Assembly (NCBI GenBank): GCA_030595925.1
Contig: JAUVLC010000013.1
Coordinates: 1-37,268 of the forward strand
Source of the DNA: Clostridia bacterium
GTDB taxonomy: Bacteria; CBDUZB01; JAGLHV01
Reading direction: 5' to 3'
DNA: 37,268 nt
Shown here: positions 23,925 through 32,129 of the stretch, piece after piece
How the letters are laid out: each line of letters starts with the position of its first letter
Numbering within the stretch: position 1 is the first letter of the stretch
The notes under the pieces: generated by a model
What the model was told of the DNA's origin: nothing
The model's input: the letters and a program-made list of their open reading frames with translations, nothing else
Database searches by the model: none
Made by a program: the position numbers and the translations under genes

Positions 23925-24898
23925 AATTTTTAATAATTGGCTGTGGCTCAATTGGTAAACGACATATTAATAATTTAATAAAGCTTAAAGTGGGTGAAGT
24001 ATTTGTCTTTGACATAAATAAAGAAAGACTTAATGAAATAATCGTCATAGGTTCAAAAATTAGAGTTTTTAATAATTTGCAGAATGTTTGGAATGAAAGA
24101 CCGGATGTTGTGTTTATCTGTGTTCCTACCTCCTTACATATAAAATATGCAATAGAAGCAGTAAAAAAAGGGTGTCATATTTTTATAGAGAAACCCTTGT
24201 CACATAATCTTATAAATATAAATAAGCTGATAAAAATTGCAAAGAGAAAGAAACGGATTACAATGGTTGGTTGTAATATGAGGTTTTATTGGGCGATTAA
24301 GAAAATTCATGATTTACTCGAAAAGGATGTAATTGGCAGGGTAATTTCTGCAAGAATAGAGACTGGACAATATTTGCCAGACTGGCGTCCATGGGAAAAT
24401 TATTAAGAAATGTATTCGGCAAAAAGAAATTTGGGTGGTGGTGTCGTTTTGGATACTATTCATGAGATTGATTATGCAATGTGGTTTTTTGGAGAGGTTG
24501 CAAAAATTTCTTCAATATATGGTAAATTAAGTAGTCTTGAAATAAATACAGAGGATATAGCCGAGGTGTTGCTTAAATTCAAAAAAGGTGTAATTGCTAA
24601 TATTCATATGGATTATATACAAAGATGTTATTCTCGAAATTGTAAAATCATTGGAGAAGAGGGAACTATATTTTGGGATTTTAATGAAAATTGCATAAAG
24701 TTATATTCTGCAAGAATGAAAAAATGGAAAACTATTTATAAACCTAAAAATTACCAGATGAATCAAATGTATATTGATGAAATAAAATATTTTTTGGATT
24801 GTGTAAAAAAGAAACAAAACACATTTAATGATGTCTTCGATAGTCTTAAAACTTTAAAAGTAGCATTGGCTGTAAAGGGAAAGAGAATATATGGCTAA
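23921..24898 (+). pseudogene. Gfo/Idh/MocA oxidoreductase split by an in-frame TAA
   Basis: The frame from ATG 23921 encodes the NAD(P)-binding half (IIGCGSIGKRH, FIEKPLSHN) and reaches TGQYLPDWRPWENY, then TAA at 24404-24406. The same frame continues with EMYSAKRNLGGGVVLDTIHE, the normal continuation of this family, to 24898. Together 325 codons make a full-length dehydrogenase. The downstream half has an ATG at 24410, three bases past the stop, so reinitiation could give two fragments, but no good ribosome binding site is seen. It may have been an NAD-dependent sugar oxidoreductase of the nonulosonate pathway. A consensus error is possible. Confidence 0.85.
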
Positions 24899-26951
24899 AA
24901 AAATAGTTGCTATAATTCAAGCAAGGATGGGTTCTACTAGATTGCCAGGAAAGATATTTATGGATATTATGGGAAAACCGCTTTTTTGGCATTTTGTGGA
25001 ACGAATTAAAAGAGCAAAAAATGTTGACCGGATGATAATTGCTACTACCAATAAAAAAGAAGACGATGGTATTTGTGAATTTGCTATAAAAAATAATATT
25101 CCTTTTTATAGAGGGAAAGAAAAAAATGTTTTAGATAGATTCTATCAAACTGCAATAAAATACAAAGTCAAAAATATCCTTAGAGTTACCTCTGATTGTC
25201 CTTTAATTTCGCCTGAAATTGTTGATAAAATTATTTCTGAATATTTAAAAGGTGGTTATGATTATGTAACCAACACACTTTTATATACCTATCCTGATGG
25301 TTGTTCTGTGGAAGTGTTTTCATTCAAGACGATGGAAAAAGCCTGGAAAGAATGTAAAGACCTTATAGATAGAGAACATGTTACACCATATATTAAAAAT
25401 TCGGGTAAGTTTAAGATTAAAAATGTTGAAAATGAATTCCCCATCGATCCAACAGAATACAAATGGTCGGTAGATCGGAAAGAAGACTTAAAATTTGTAA
25501 GAGAAGTTTATAAACATTTATATAAAAATGAAAAAATTTTTTCATACAAAGAAATAATGAATTTATTGAAAAGGCATCCGGATCTTAAACAGATAAATTC
25601 AAGAGCAGTTATGAATGAAGGGTATTATAGGAGTTTTTTAAAATTTTCCATGGTTAAGCCTAAAAAAATAAGCATTAAAAATTCTTTAAAATTGAAAAAA
25701 AAAGCAAAAAATTTAATTCCGGGATGTAATCAAACATTTAGTAAAGGTCTTTCACAATTTATATCGGGAGTTTCTCCTTTGTTATTAGAAAAAGGAAAAG
25801 GAAGTCATATCTGGGATGTTGATGGAAAAGAATATATTGATTTTGCAATGGCTTTAGGTCCGATTATTTTGGGATATAACTACCCGGTTGTTACTGATAT
25901 AGTAAAGAAAATTTTAGAAAAAGGTACAATATTTACTTTTCCTCACAGATTAGAGATTGAACTTGCTGAATTAATGTGTCATATAATTCCTTGTGCCGAA
26001 ATGGTCCGGTTTGGTAAAAACGGTTCAGATGCAACCTCTGGAGCAGTGAGACTTGCCCGTGCATATACCGAAAGAAATAAAATTGCTTGCTGTGGCTATC
26101 ACGGCTGGCAAGACTGGTATATTGGTACGACGACCAGAAATAAGGGGGTTCCTGAGGCGGTTAGAAAATTTACTTTTAGTTTTGAATATAATAAAATAAA
26201 AAGTTTGGAAAAAATATTTAATAATAATCCGGGACAGATTGCTTGTGTGATTATGGAACCGGCAGGATTTATAGCGCCTAAGGACAATTTTTTAGAGAGA
26301 GTGAAAGAATTAACTCATAGAAATGGAGCATTATTAATTTTTGATGAAATTCTGACTGGATTTCGTTTTGCTTTGGGTGGGGCACAGGAATATTTCAACG
26401 TAATACCAGATCTTGCCTGTTTTGGAAAAGTAATGGGAAATGGCTTTCCGATTTCTGCAATTGTAGGCAAAAAAAAATTTATGAAATTATTTGAAGAGGT
26501 GTTTTATTCTTTTACCTTTGGTAGAGAGATTATATCTATTGCTGCAAGCATTGCTACTATTAAAGAATTAAAAGAAAAAAAGGTAATAGCTTATTTATGG
26601 GAACAAGGGCGGAAGCTTAAGGACGGCTATAATGTGCTTACTAAAGAATTGGATTTGTCCGGTATTACCAAATGTATAGGGTTTCCTTCCAGGACAATTA
26701 TTACTTTCAAAAATAAAAAAGGAAAAGAAGATTTAGTTCTTAAAAGCCTTTTTCAACAGGAATGTATTAGTCGGGGGATTTTATTTGCCGGGAATCATAA
26801 TATTTGTCTTGGCCATTCAAAAAAAGACATTGAGTATACTTTAAGGGTTTATAGTACGGTTTTACAAATCATAAAAGATGCAATTAAAAAAAATAAAGTC
26901 GGTAAAATGTTGAAAGGAAAACCGATTGAAGCGGTGTTTAGAAAAGCTTAG
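24891..26951 (+). CDS. Fusion: SpsF-type cytidylyltransferase + class III (HemL-like) aminotransferase
   Basis: This is a 686-residue two-domain protein. Residues 1 to about 245 are an SpsF/PseF-like nucleotidyltransferase with the CTP-binding IQARMGSTRLPGK (9-21), TSDCPLI and a late WSVDRKEDL. It would make the CMP-activated nonulosonate, and no separate NeuA/PseF gene is seen. Residues about 265-686 match glutamate-1-semialdehyde-type aminotransferases: GSDATSGAVRLARA, the DEILTGFRF aspartate and the PLP lysine K513 in CFGKVMGNGFP. Which keto substrate is aminated is unknown. The frame is uninterrupted through the linker. The start overlaps the oxidoreductase by 8 bases. Confidence 0.88.
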   Translation: MAKKIVAIIQARMGSTRLPGKIFMDIMGKPLFWHFVERIKRAKNVDRMIIATTNKKEDDGICEFAIKNNIPFYRGKEKNVLDRFYQTAIKYKVKNILRVTSDCPLISPEIVDKIISEYLKGGYDYVTNTLLYTYPDGCSVEVFSFKTMEKAWKECKDLIDREHVTPYIKNSGKFKIKNVENEFPIDPTEYKWSVDRKEDLKFVREVYKHLYKNEKIFSYKEIMNLLKRHPDLKQINSRAVMNEGYYRSFLKFSMVKPKKISIKNSLKLKKKAKNLIPGCNQTFSKGLSQFISGVSPLLLEKGKGSHIWDVDGKEYIDFAMALGPIILGYNYPVVTDIVKKILEKGTIFTFPHRLEIELAELMCHIIPCAEMVRFGKNGSDATSGAVRLARAYTERNKIACCGYHGWQDWYIGTTTRNKGVPEAVRKFTFSFEYNKIKSLEKIFNNNPGQIACVIMEPAGFIAPKDNFLERVKELTHRNGALLIFDEILTGFRFALGGAQEYFNVIPDLACFGKVMGNGFPISAIVGKKKFMKLFEEVFYSFTFGREIISIAASIATIKELKEKKVIAYLWEQGRKLKDGYNVLTKELDLSGITKCIGFPSRTIITFKNKKGKEDLVLKSLFQQECISRGILFAGNHNICLGHSKKDIEYTLRVYSTVLQIIKDAIKKNKVGKMLKGKPIEAVFRKA

Positions 26952-27004
26952 AAATACCTGTTCGGAAGTTTAAAAATCAGCTTAAATAGTGGATGAGATG
27001 CAGA

Positions 27005-28009
27005 ATGAAAGTATTAATAGTTACGGAAGGCGGTAAAAATATAGGCTTTGGGCATATAACAAGATGTGTTTCTTTATGTCAGGCGTTTGCTGAAAAGGGA
27101 ATAACAGCTGAATTTGTGATTAACGGTGACGATACTGTTGTAGATTTACTAAAAAATGAAGAATACTTATTATTTGATTGGATTAAAAATAAGAATAAAT
27201 TACTTGAAATAGCAAAAGGTGTGGAAATTATTATTGTTGATTCTTATCAGGCAGATATTTCATTTTATAACGATATATCTAAGCTGGTAAAAATACCTGT
27301 TTATATAGATGACACCAAGCGACTGGATTATCCAAAAGGAATAGTTATAAATGGTTCAATTTGTGCAGAAGAACTTGCTTATCCCGGGAAAGAAGGGACA
27401 GTCTATCTTTTGGGACATAAGTATATATCTTTACGAAAGGAATTTTGGAAAGTTTCAGAAAAATATATTAATAAAAATATCAGTAGTGTGCTGATAACTT
27501 TCGGCGGTGATGACAGAAGGGATATGACACCAAAGATTTTAAAAATTTTAAATGAAAAATATCCAGAATTTATAAAGAATGTTGTTATAGGTAAGGGATT
27601 TGATAATCTACAGGAAATAAAATATCTAAAAGATAGAAAAACTAATTTAATATATTATCCGGATGCTGAAACAACGAAGGAAATAATACTCGAATCCGAC
27701 ATTGCTATTTCTGCTGGTGGTCAGACACTATATGAGCTTGCAAGGGTTGGAGTACCAACGATAGGAATTTGTTTTGCTGAAAATCAAAGATTAAATTTAG
27801 AAGGGTGGCAGAAAAAAGGATTTATAAAATATATTGGCTGGTATGATGATGAAAAATTATTGAAGAAAATGATAGATGCAATTAATAAATTTATTCTTCA
27901 TAAGGAAAGAGTTAAAAGTAGCGAAATAGGAAGAAGGTATGTAGATGGAAAAGGTGTACACAGGGTAGTGGACAGGATTTATAAATATTATCAAAAGGGT
28001 AATAGATAA
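27005..28009 (+). CDS. pseG: UDP-2,4-diacetamido-2,4,6-trideoxy-beta-L-altropyranose hydrolase PseG
   Basis: PseG is a GT-B-fold hydrolase that releases UDP to give 6-deoxy-AltdiNAc for PseI. Starting at ATG 27005 the sequence has H17 in IGFGHITRC, equivalent to the catalytic His of Campylobacter PseG. ISAGGQTLYELARVGVPTI marks the nucleotide-binding region of the C-terminal half. It is about 334 residues. ATG 26993, four codons earlier, is the alternative, and neither start has a strong ribosome binding site. The next gene starts 3 bases later. Confidence 0.9.
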   Translation: MKVLIVTEGGKNIGFGHITRCVSLCQAFAEKGITAEFVINGDDTVVDLLKNEEYLLFDWIKNKNKLLEIAKGVEIIIVDSYQADISFYNDISKLVKIPVYIDDTKRLDYPKGIVINGSICAEELAYPGKEGTVYLLGHKYISLRKEFWKVSEKYINKNISSVLITFGGDDRRDMTPKILKILNEKYPEFIKNVVIGKGFDNLQEIKYLKDRKTNLIYYPDAETTKEIILESDIAISAGGQTLYELARVGVPTIGICFAENQRLNLEGWQKKGFIKYIGWYDDEKLLKKMIDAINKFILHKERVKSSEIGRRYVDGKGVHRVVDRIYKYYQKGNR

Positions 28010-28011
28010 AA

Positions 28012-28956
28012 ATGAAAGTAATATTTATGACTGGAGGAGGCGGGGCAGGTACTATTGCTGCGACAAGATATTTAAAACGTTTGGGTAAATACAGAGTTAT
28101 TCTGGGTGACATGAATAATTGGGCAGCAGGATTGAAATTTGCTGATAAAGCTTATATTTTGCCAGCAGGTAAAGACGAAAAATTCATAGAAGTTGTGAGA
28201 GATATTATTAAAAAAGAAAAAGTGGATATTTTTGTTCCTTTAGTTGACGAAGAAATATTAAAATCCTATATGTTAAAAGATGAGTTTCCAGATTTGGTAA
28301 TTTTACTTCCTGAGTATGATTTTGCAAGAATTGCTTTAGATAAATGGCTTTTAATCAAAAAATTTAAGAGATTTGGTTTGCCTTGTCCAAAGACTTATTT
28401 GGCTGTTAATGAATGCGAGGATTTAGGCTATCCTCTTATTGCTAAACCAAGGAGAGGTAGAGGGAGTAGAAATGTAGTCGAGATAAAGTCTAAAGAACAA
28501 ATAGAAGCGTATAAAGTCTTAACAGGTTTATCCAATAAAGAGATTTTAATCCAAGAAAAGATAGAAGGGAGAGAATTTACAGTTTCAGTAATTGTTAATA
28601 AGAATGGGGATGTATTAGCTGTTGTTCCCAAAGAAATAATTTATAAAAAAGGAATAACAGTGGCAGCTGTTACAAGGAATATCAATAATATTCAAGATGT
28701 TGGCGTTGAGATTCAAAAAAAGTTGAAACCAAATGGTCCTTTTAATATGCAACTTATTTTAAGAAATGATGGAATGCCTATTATATTTGAAATAAATCCA
28801 AGATATTCCACAACTATTGCACTTACTATGGAAGCAGGTATTAATGAGATAGACATATTAATAGAGAATAAGGCATATTTAGGAAGGCTATTAGCTTTTA
28901 GAGAAAATTTGGTTATGACTCGTTTTTACGATCAATTATACTTTGAGGAGAAATAA
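28012..28956 (+). CDS. ATP-grasp family ligase
   Basis: This 314-residue protein is a carbamoyl-phosphate-synthase-like ATP-grasp enzyme. It has an N-terminal Rossmann-like domain (TGGGGAGTIAATRYLK), the ATP-grasp core with IAKPRRGRGSRNV (near 143-155), a flexible loop, ILIQEKIEGREFTV and the metal-binding PIIFEINPRYSTT (near 257-269). Such enzymes join a carboxylate to an amine or thiol through acyl phosphate. Within this cluster it may attach an acyl or amino-acid group to an amino-sugar. That role is inferred from context only. Its start follows pseG by 3 bases and its stop precedes the next start by 1 base. Confidence 0.85.
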   Translation: MKVIFMTGGGGAGTIAATRYLKRLGKYRVILGDMNNWAAGLKFADKAYILPAGKDEKFIEVVRDIIKKEKVDIFVPLVDEEILKSYMLKDEFPDLVILLPEYDFARIALDKWLLIKKFKRFGLPCPKTYLAVNECEDLGYPLIAKPRRGRGSRNVVEIKSKEQIEAYKVLTGLSNKEILIQEKIEGREFTVSVIVNKNGDVLAVVPKEIIYKKGITVAAVTRNINNIQDVGVEIQKKLKPNGPFNMQLILRNDGMPIIFEINPRYSTTIALTMEAGINEIDILIENKAYLGRLLAFRENLVMTRFYDQLYFEEK

Positions 28957-28957
28957 G

Positions 28958-29866
28958 TTGAATATTTTGATAACAGGTGGTACAGGTTTTTTAGGTTCTA
29001 CTTTAGCAAAAAAGATATTGGATAATAATAATATTAAATTTTTAACAAGAGGACTTGAGACAAATTATTTAACAACAGAAGAAGTTAAACTGTTTAACTT
29101 TGTGAGATGCGATATTAGAGATAAAGGTTCTTTAAAGAAGGCCTTATCCTCTGATATAGATTTAGTCATCCATAGTGCAGGGATGGTTAAAATTCTACCA
29201 AGTAGGAGATGTCCTGACGATCTCATAGAAACTAATTTGAATTCAACAATAAACTTAATAGAAATAATGATTGATAAGGGTATAAAGAATTTCCTTTTTT
29301 GTTCATCTATGACAGTTTATGGAGTTGAAAATGATATTCCCATAAAAGAAGACGGTATATTAGAGCCAGTTCATTTTTATGGACTTTCAAAAAAATGGGC
29401 TGAAGAGGCTATTATAAATTATGTACGGCAAGGGAGAATAAATGTTTTAATCTTAAGGTATCCAGGTTTATATGGCTATCCTCGAAGATATGGCTATATG
29501 TATAATATAATAAAGAATTTACTAAAAAATGAAAATATAACTATTGATACTACAGGATTGAAATTTTGGGAAACCATGAATATAGAGGATGCAGTAGAAA
29601 TAACAAAAAAAATTTTGGATATATGGAAATGGAATAAAGATTATGAGATTATGAATTGTTCATATGGAGAGGAAATAGATTTTGTTGCTACAGTTTTTAG
29701 AATTAAAGAAATTGTTAATTCTAACTCCGTCATAGAAGTAAAAAAACCATTGGATTATGTTAAATTTTACTTAGATAATTCTAAATTGAAGAAATTGATT
29801 GATTTTAATTATAATTTTGAGAGAAGTTTAAAAAGATTTTTAGAAAAGTATAAAAAATGGATATAG
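28958..29866 (+). CDS. NAD-dependent epimerase/dehydratase (extended SDR)
   Basis: A 302-residue extended SDR with the Rossmann motif LITGGTGFLGS (4-14), SSMTVYG (catalytic serine region near 121-127) and YGLSKKWAE (Y-x3-K near 145-149). It is of the nucleotide-sugar epimerase/dehydratase/reductase type, and the substrate is unknown. TTG 28958 is chosen because GAGGAG (28945-28950) lies 7 bases upstream. TTG 28943 would place that motif inside the gene. It overlaps the phosphatase gene by 10 bases. Confidence 0.85.
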   Translation: MNILITGGTGFLGSTLAKKILDNNNIKFLTRGLETNYLTTEEVKLFNFVRCDIRDKGSLKKALSSDIDLVIHSAGMVKILPSRRCPDDLIETNLNSTINLIEIMIDKGIKNFLFCSSMTVYGVENDIPIKEDGILEPVHFYGLSKKWAEEAIINYVRQGRINVLILRYPGLYGYPRRYGYMYNIIKNLLKNENITIDTTGLKFWETMNIEDAVEITKKILDIWKWNKDYEIMNCSYGEEIDFVATVFRIKEIVNSNSVIEVKKPLDYVKFYLDNSKLKKLIDFNYNFERSLKRFLEKYKKWI

Positions 29867-30576
29867 AAATGAAATATGTTATAGGTGACATTCATGGTGA
29901 ATATGAAAAATTGAGTGAGTTAATAGGTTATTTGGAAAAAGATGCTACGGAATATATATTTTTAGGAGATTATATAGATAAAGGAAGAAAAATAAGAGAA
30001 ACAATTGATTTGTTAATTGAGCTTGATAAATCAAAAAAATGTACTTTTCTTATAGGTGATCATGAATATGCTTGGCTACAATATCTTAATGGGAATGAGA
30101 GGTTCTTGGATTTTCTATTAAATTATGGTGGAGTTCAAACACTGGAAAGTTACTTTGGAAGAAGGTTTACAATGGAGGAAGCAAAGCTTATGTTGACTAA
30201 TAAGAAAACTATACAAGAAATTTTAAAAATACATATAGAATTTTACTTAGATTTACAATTTTATTATGAAGTTAATAATGAATTTATTTGTGTTCATGCA
30301 GGTATAAATCCCCAAAATAAAGATATGCCATTAGAGTTTCATAATAAGGAAGAATTAGTTTTTTTAAGGAATAAATTTATACATTCAAAATTCCTTTTTC
30401 AGGGAAGAAAAATAATATTTGGACATACGGCATTTAAGGAACCATATGTTGATGCGTATAAGGTTGGCATTGATACGGGAGCGTCTTATGGCGATATAGG
30501 TTATGGAAATTTAGTTGCATTTAATATTACCATAAAAGAATTTGTTAATCATAAAGGTGAAGTCAAAAGATTGTAA
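29857..30576 (+). CDS. PPP-type metallophosphoesterase with altered motifs
   Basis: This 239-residue calcineurin-like phosphoesterase has the order of the PPP family: GDIHGE (10-15), GDYIDKG, GDHEYAW, HAGINPQ and GHTAF, followed by GIDTGASYGDIG. Two normally conserved residues differ: the arginine of GDxVDRG is lysine, and the asparagine of GNHE is aspartate. It may dephosphorylate a sugar phosphate rather than a protein, which would fit the pathway (the Pse-9-phosphate route in some organisms needs a phosphatase). The role is inferred from context. ATG 29869 is an alternative start. A 375-base gap follows. Confidence 0.83.
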   Translation: MDIEMKYVIGDIHGEYEKLSELIGYLEKDATEYIFLGDYIDKGRKIRETIDLLIELDKSKKCTFLIGDHEYAWLQYLNGNERFLDFLLNYGGVQTLESYFGRRFTMEEAKLMLTNKKTIQEILKIHIEFYLDLQFYYEVNNEFICVHAGINPQNKDMPLEFHNKEELVFLRNKFIHSKFLFQGRKIIFGHTAFKEPYVDAYKVGIDTGASYGDIGYGNLVAFNITIKEFVNHKGEVKRL

Positions 30577-30627
30577 ATGTTGAAAATAATATATGACGAG
30601 AGAAGATATGGTTTATTACAATAAACT

Positions 30628-30945
30628 ATGGCAGAAGAAAAAGTTAAGATTAGGTCGTTTGTTTATACAAGAGATAATTTTTGAGAATTTTCAGATTCTT
30701 TTTTTTGAAAATATTAAAATCTGATTTTTTAAGTATTGTAAATATTAAGATAGGTATATAATTTAAGAAAGATTTGTAGGAGTAGGGACTGTTTGCAAAT
30801 CATGTATATTTGGAAGTTATCGGAAATAATGTAATTCTAATACGATGCTTTATTGCTATTTGAGGTACAACACGATATGTCCCTAAGTTCTTAAAAAGGA
30901 AAGCTAAGAGTCTGCTATATATTTTTAAAAAATAATAATAGGAGA
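30628..30945 (+). pseudogene. Decayed hexapeptide-repeat (LbH) acyltransferase remnant
   Basis: The 375-base gap has no open frame, yet pieces of a left-handed beta-helix acetyltransferase can be read across shifting frames: MAEEKVKIRSFVYTRDNF (30628-30681, then TGA), ENFQIL in a second frame just after, FVGVGTVCKSC near 30775, and VIGNNVIL near 30817. These resemble the PglD/WbbJ/NeuD-type phrases IRS..Y..DN, GENFQI, FVGxGTV and IGNNVI. If correct, a sugar O- or N-acetyltransferase has been lost by several frameshifts and stops. The fragments were assembled by eye, so the call is tentative. Confidence 0.45.
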
Positions 30946-30951
30946 ATTCAT

Positions 30952-31629
30952 ATGAGGCAAAAAATTTTGACTGTTGTTGCTCATCCCGATGATGAAGTAT
31001 TGGGTTGTGGAGGAACTATTGCCAAACTTACAAAAGAATGTGAAATTCATACTTTAATCTTGGGAGAAGGAATTACTTCTCGTTTTGAAAATAGAGAGGA
31101 TGGGCGTAAAAGTAAAGAATTTGAGAAAATAAAAATATCTATTGATAAAGTAGCAGAAATACTTGGAATTAAAAAAACTTTTGTTTTTGACTTTCCCGAT
31201 AACATGTTTGATAGTGTGGCATTATTGGAGATAGTTAAAGTTGTTGAAAAAGTAAAAAATGAAGTTAAGCCCGATATAGTATATACCCATCACAGAAATG
31301 ATTTGAATATTGATCATAGAATAACTTATGGTGCGGTTTTAACCGCATGTCGCCCGAAAAGAAAGGAAACGGTTAAAGAGATATATTCTTTTGAAATACT
31401 CTCTTCTACAGAGTGGAATTATCCAAATACATTTAGTCCAAATCTTTTTGTAGATATCAATGAGAGTATTAAAAAAAAGATTGAGGCATTGGGGTGTTAT
31501 GATACTGAGTTAAGAGATTTTCCACATCCAAGGTCAGAGGAAACGATTAAGAGTGTTGCAAAACGATGGGGAAGTGCGGTTGGATTAAATTACGCAGAGG
31601 CATTTGAATCAGTGAGAATTATAAAATGA
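30952..31629 (+). CDS. PIG-L/LmbE family de-N-acetylase
   Basis: This 225-residue zinc-dependent deacetylase has the signature VVAHPDDEVLGCGG with zinc ligands H11 and D14 and the catalytic D13, and THHRNDLNIDHR later. In nonulosonate clusters PIG-L proteins can expose an amine for re-acylation. AGGAG (30942-30946) precedes the ATG. It overlaps the next gene by four bases (ATGA). Confidence 0.88.
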   Translation: MRQKILTVVAHPDDEVLGCGGTIAKLTKECEIHTLILGEGITSRFENREDGRKSKEFEKIKISIDKVAEILGIKKTFVFDFPDNMFDSVALLEIVKVVEKVKNEVKPDIVYTHHRNDLNIDHRITYGAVLTACRPKRKETVKEIYSFEILSSTEWNYPNTFSPNLFVDINESIKKKIEALGCYDTELRDFPHPRSEETIKSVAKRWGSAVGLNYAEAFESVRIIK

Positions 31630-32129
31630 AGGATAATATTATATTAAATAAGGTAACCGATGATGATTGTAAATATCTTTGGGTGTGGAGAAATGACCCT
31701 AAGATTCGGAATTTTTTTTTTAATACCGGGGTAATACCCTGGGAAGAACATAAAAAGTGGTTTTATTCAAAGATTAAAGATACAAATACAAAAATATATA
31801 TTGTGCAGCAAGGGGAAAATAAAGTTGGCGTTATTAGATTTGAAATAGAAAAAGATTCTGTAAAAGTAAGTGTAAATCTAAATCCTGAATTTTTTGGTAA
31901 AGGTTTAGGTTCAAAAATTATAAAACTTGGGACAGAGATATTCTTGAAAGAAACAAAAACAGAAAAGCACATAATCGCCAAAATTAAAAAAGATAATATT
32001 GCTTCACAAAAAGCATTTGAGAAAGCAGGGTACCTTTTAATTGGTAAGAGGGGAAATGTGAGAATAATAGTCTTGAGTTATTATAAAAAAACCGTTTTTA
32101 GTTGTAAGAAGGACGATTATGAAACTTAG
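31626..32129 (+). CDS. pseH: GNAT acetyltransferase, PseH-like
   Basis: A 167-residue GNAT protein that fits PseH, the enzyme that N-acetylates UDP-4-amino-4,6-dideoxy-beta-L-AltNAc at N4. The N-terminus has the PseH-like LWVWRNDPKIRNFF, and the acetyl-CoA loop is FFGKGLGSKI (near 96-105). KKDNIASQKAFEKAGY is the typical end. It begins in the ATGA of the PIG-L gene and overlaps pseI by 11 bases. Position and family agree, but specificity is inferred. Confidence 0.82.
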   Translation: MKDNIILNKVTDDDCKYLWVWRNDPKIRNFFFNTGVIPWEEHKKWFYSKIKDTNTKIYIVQQGENKVGVIRFEIEKDSVKVSVNLNPEFFGKGLGSKIIKLGTEIFLKETKTEKHIIAKIKKDNIASQKAFEKAGYLLIGKRGNVRIIVLSYYKKTVFSCKKDDYET

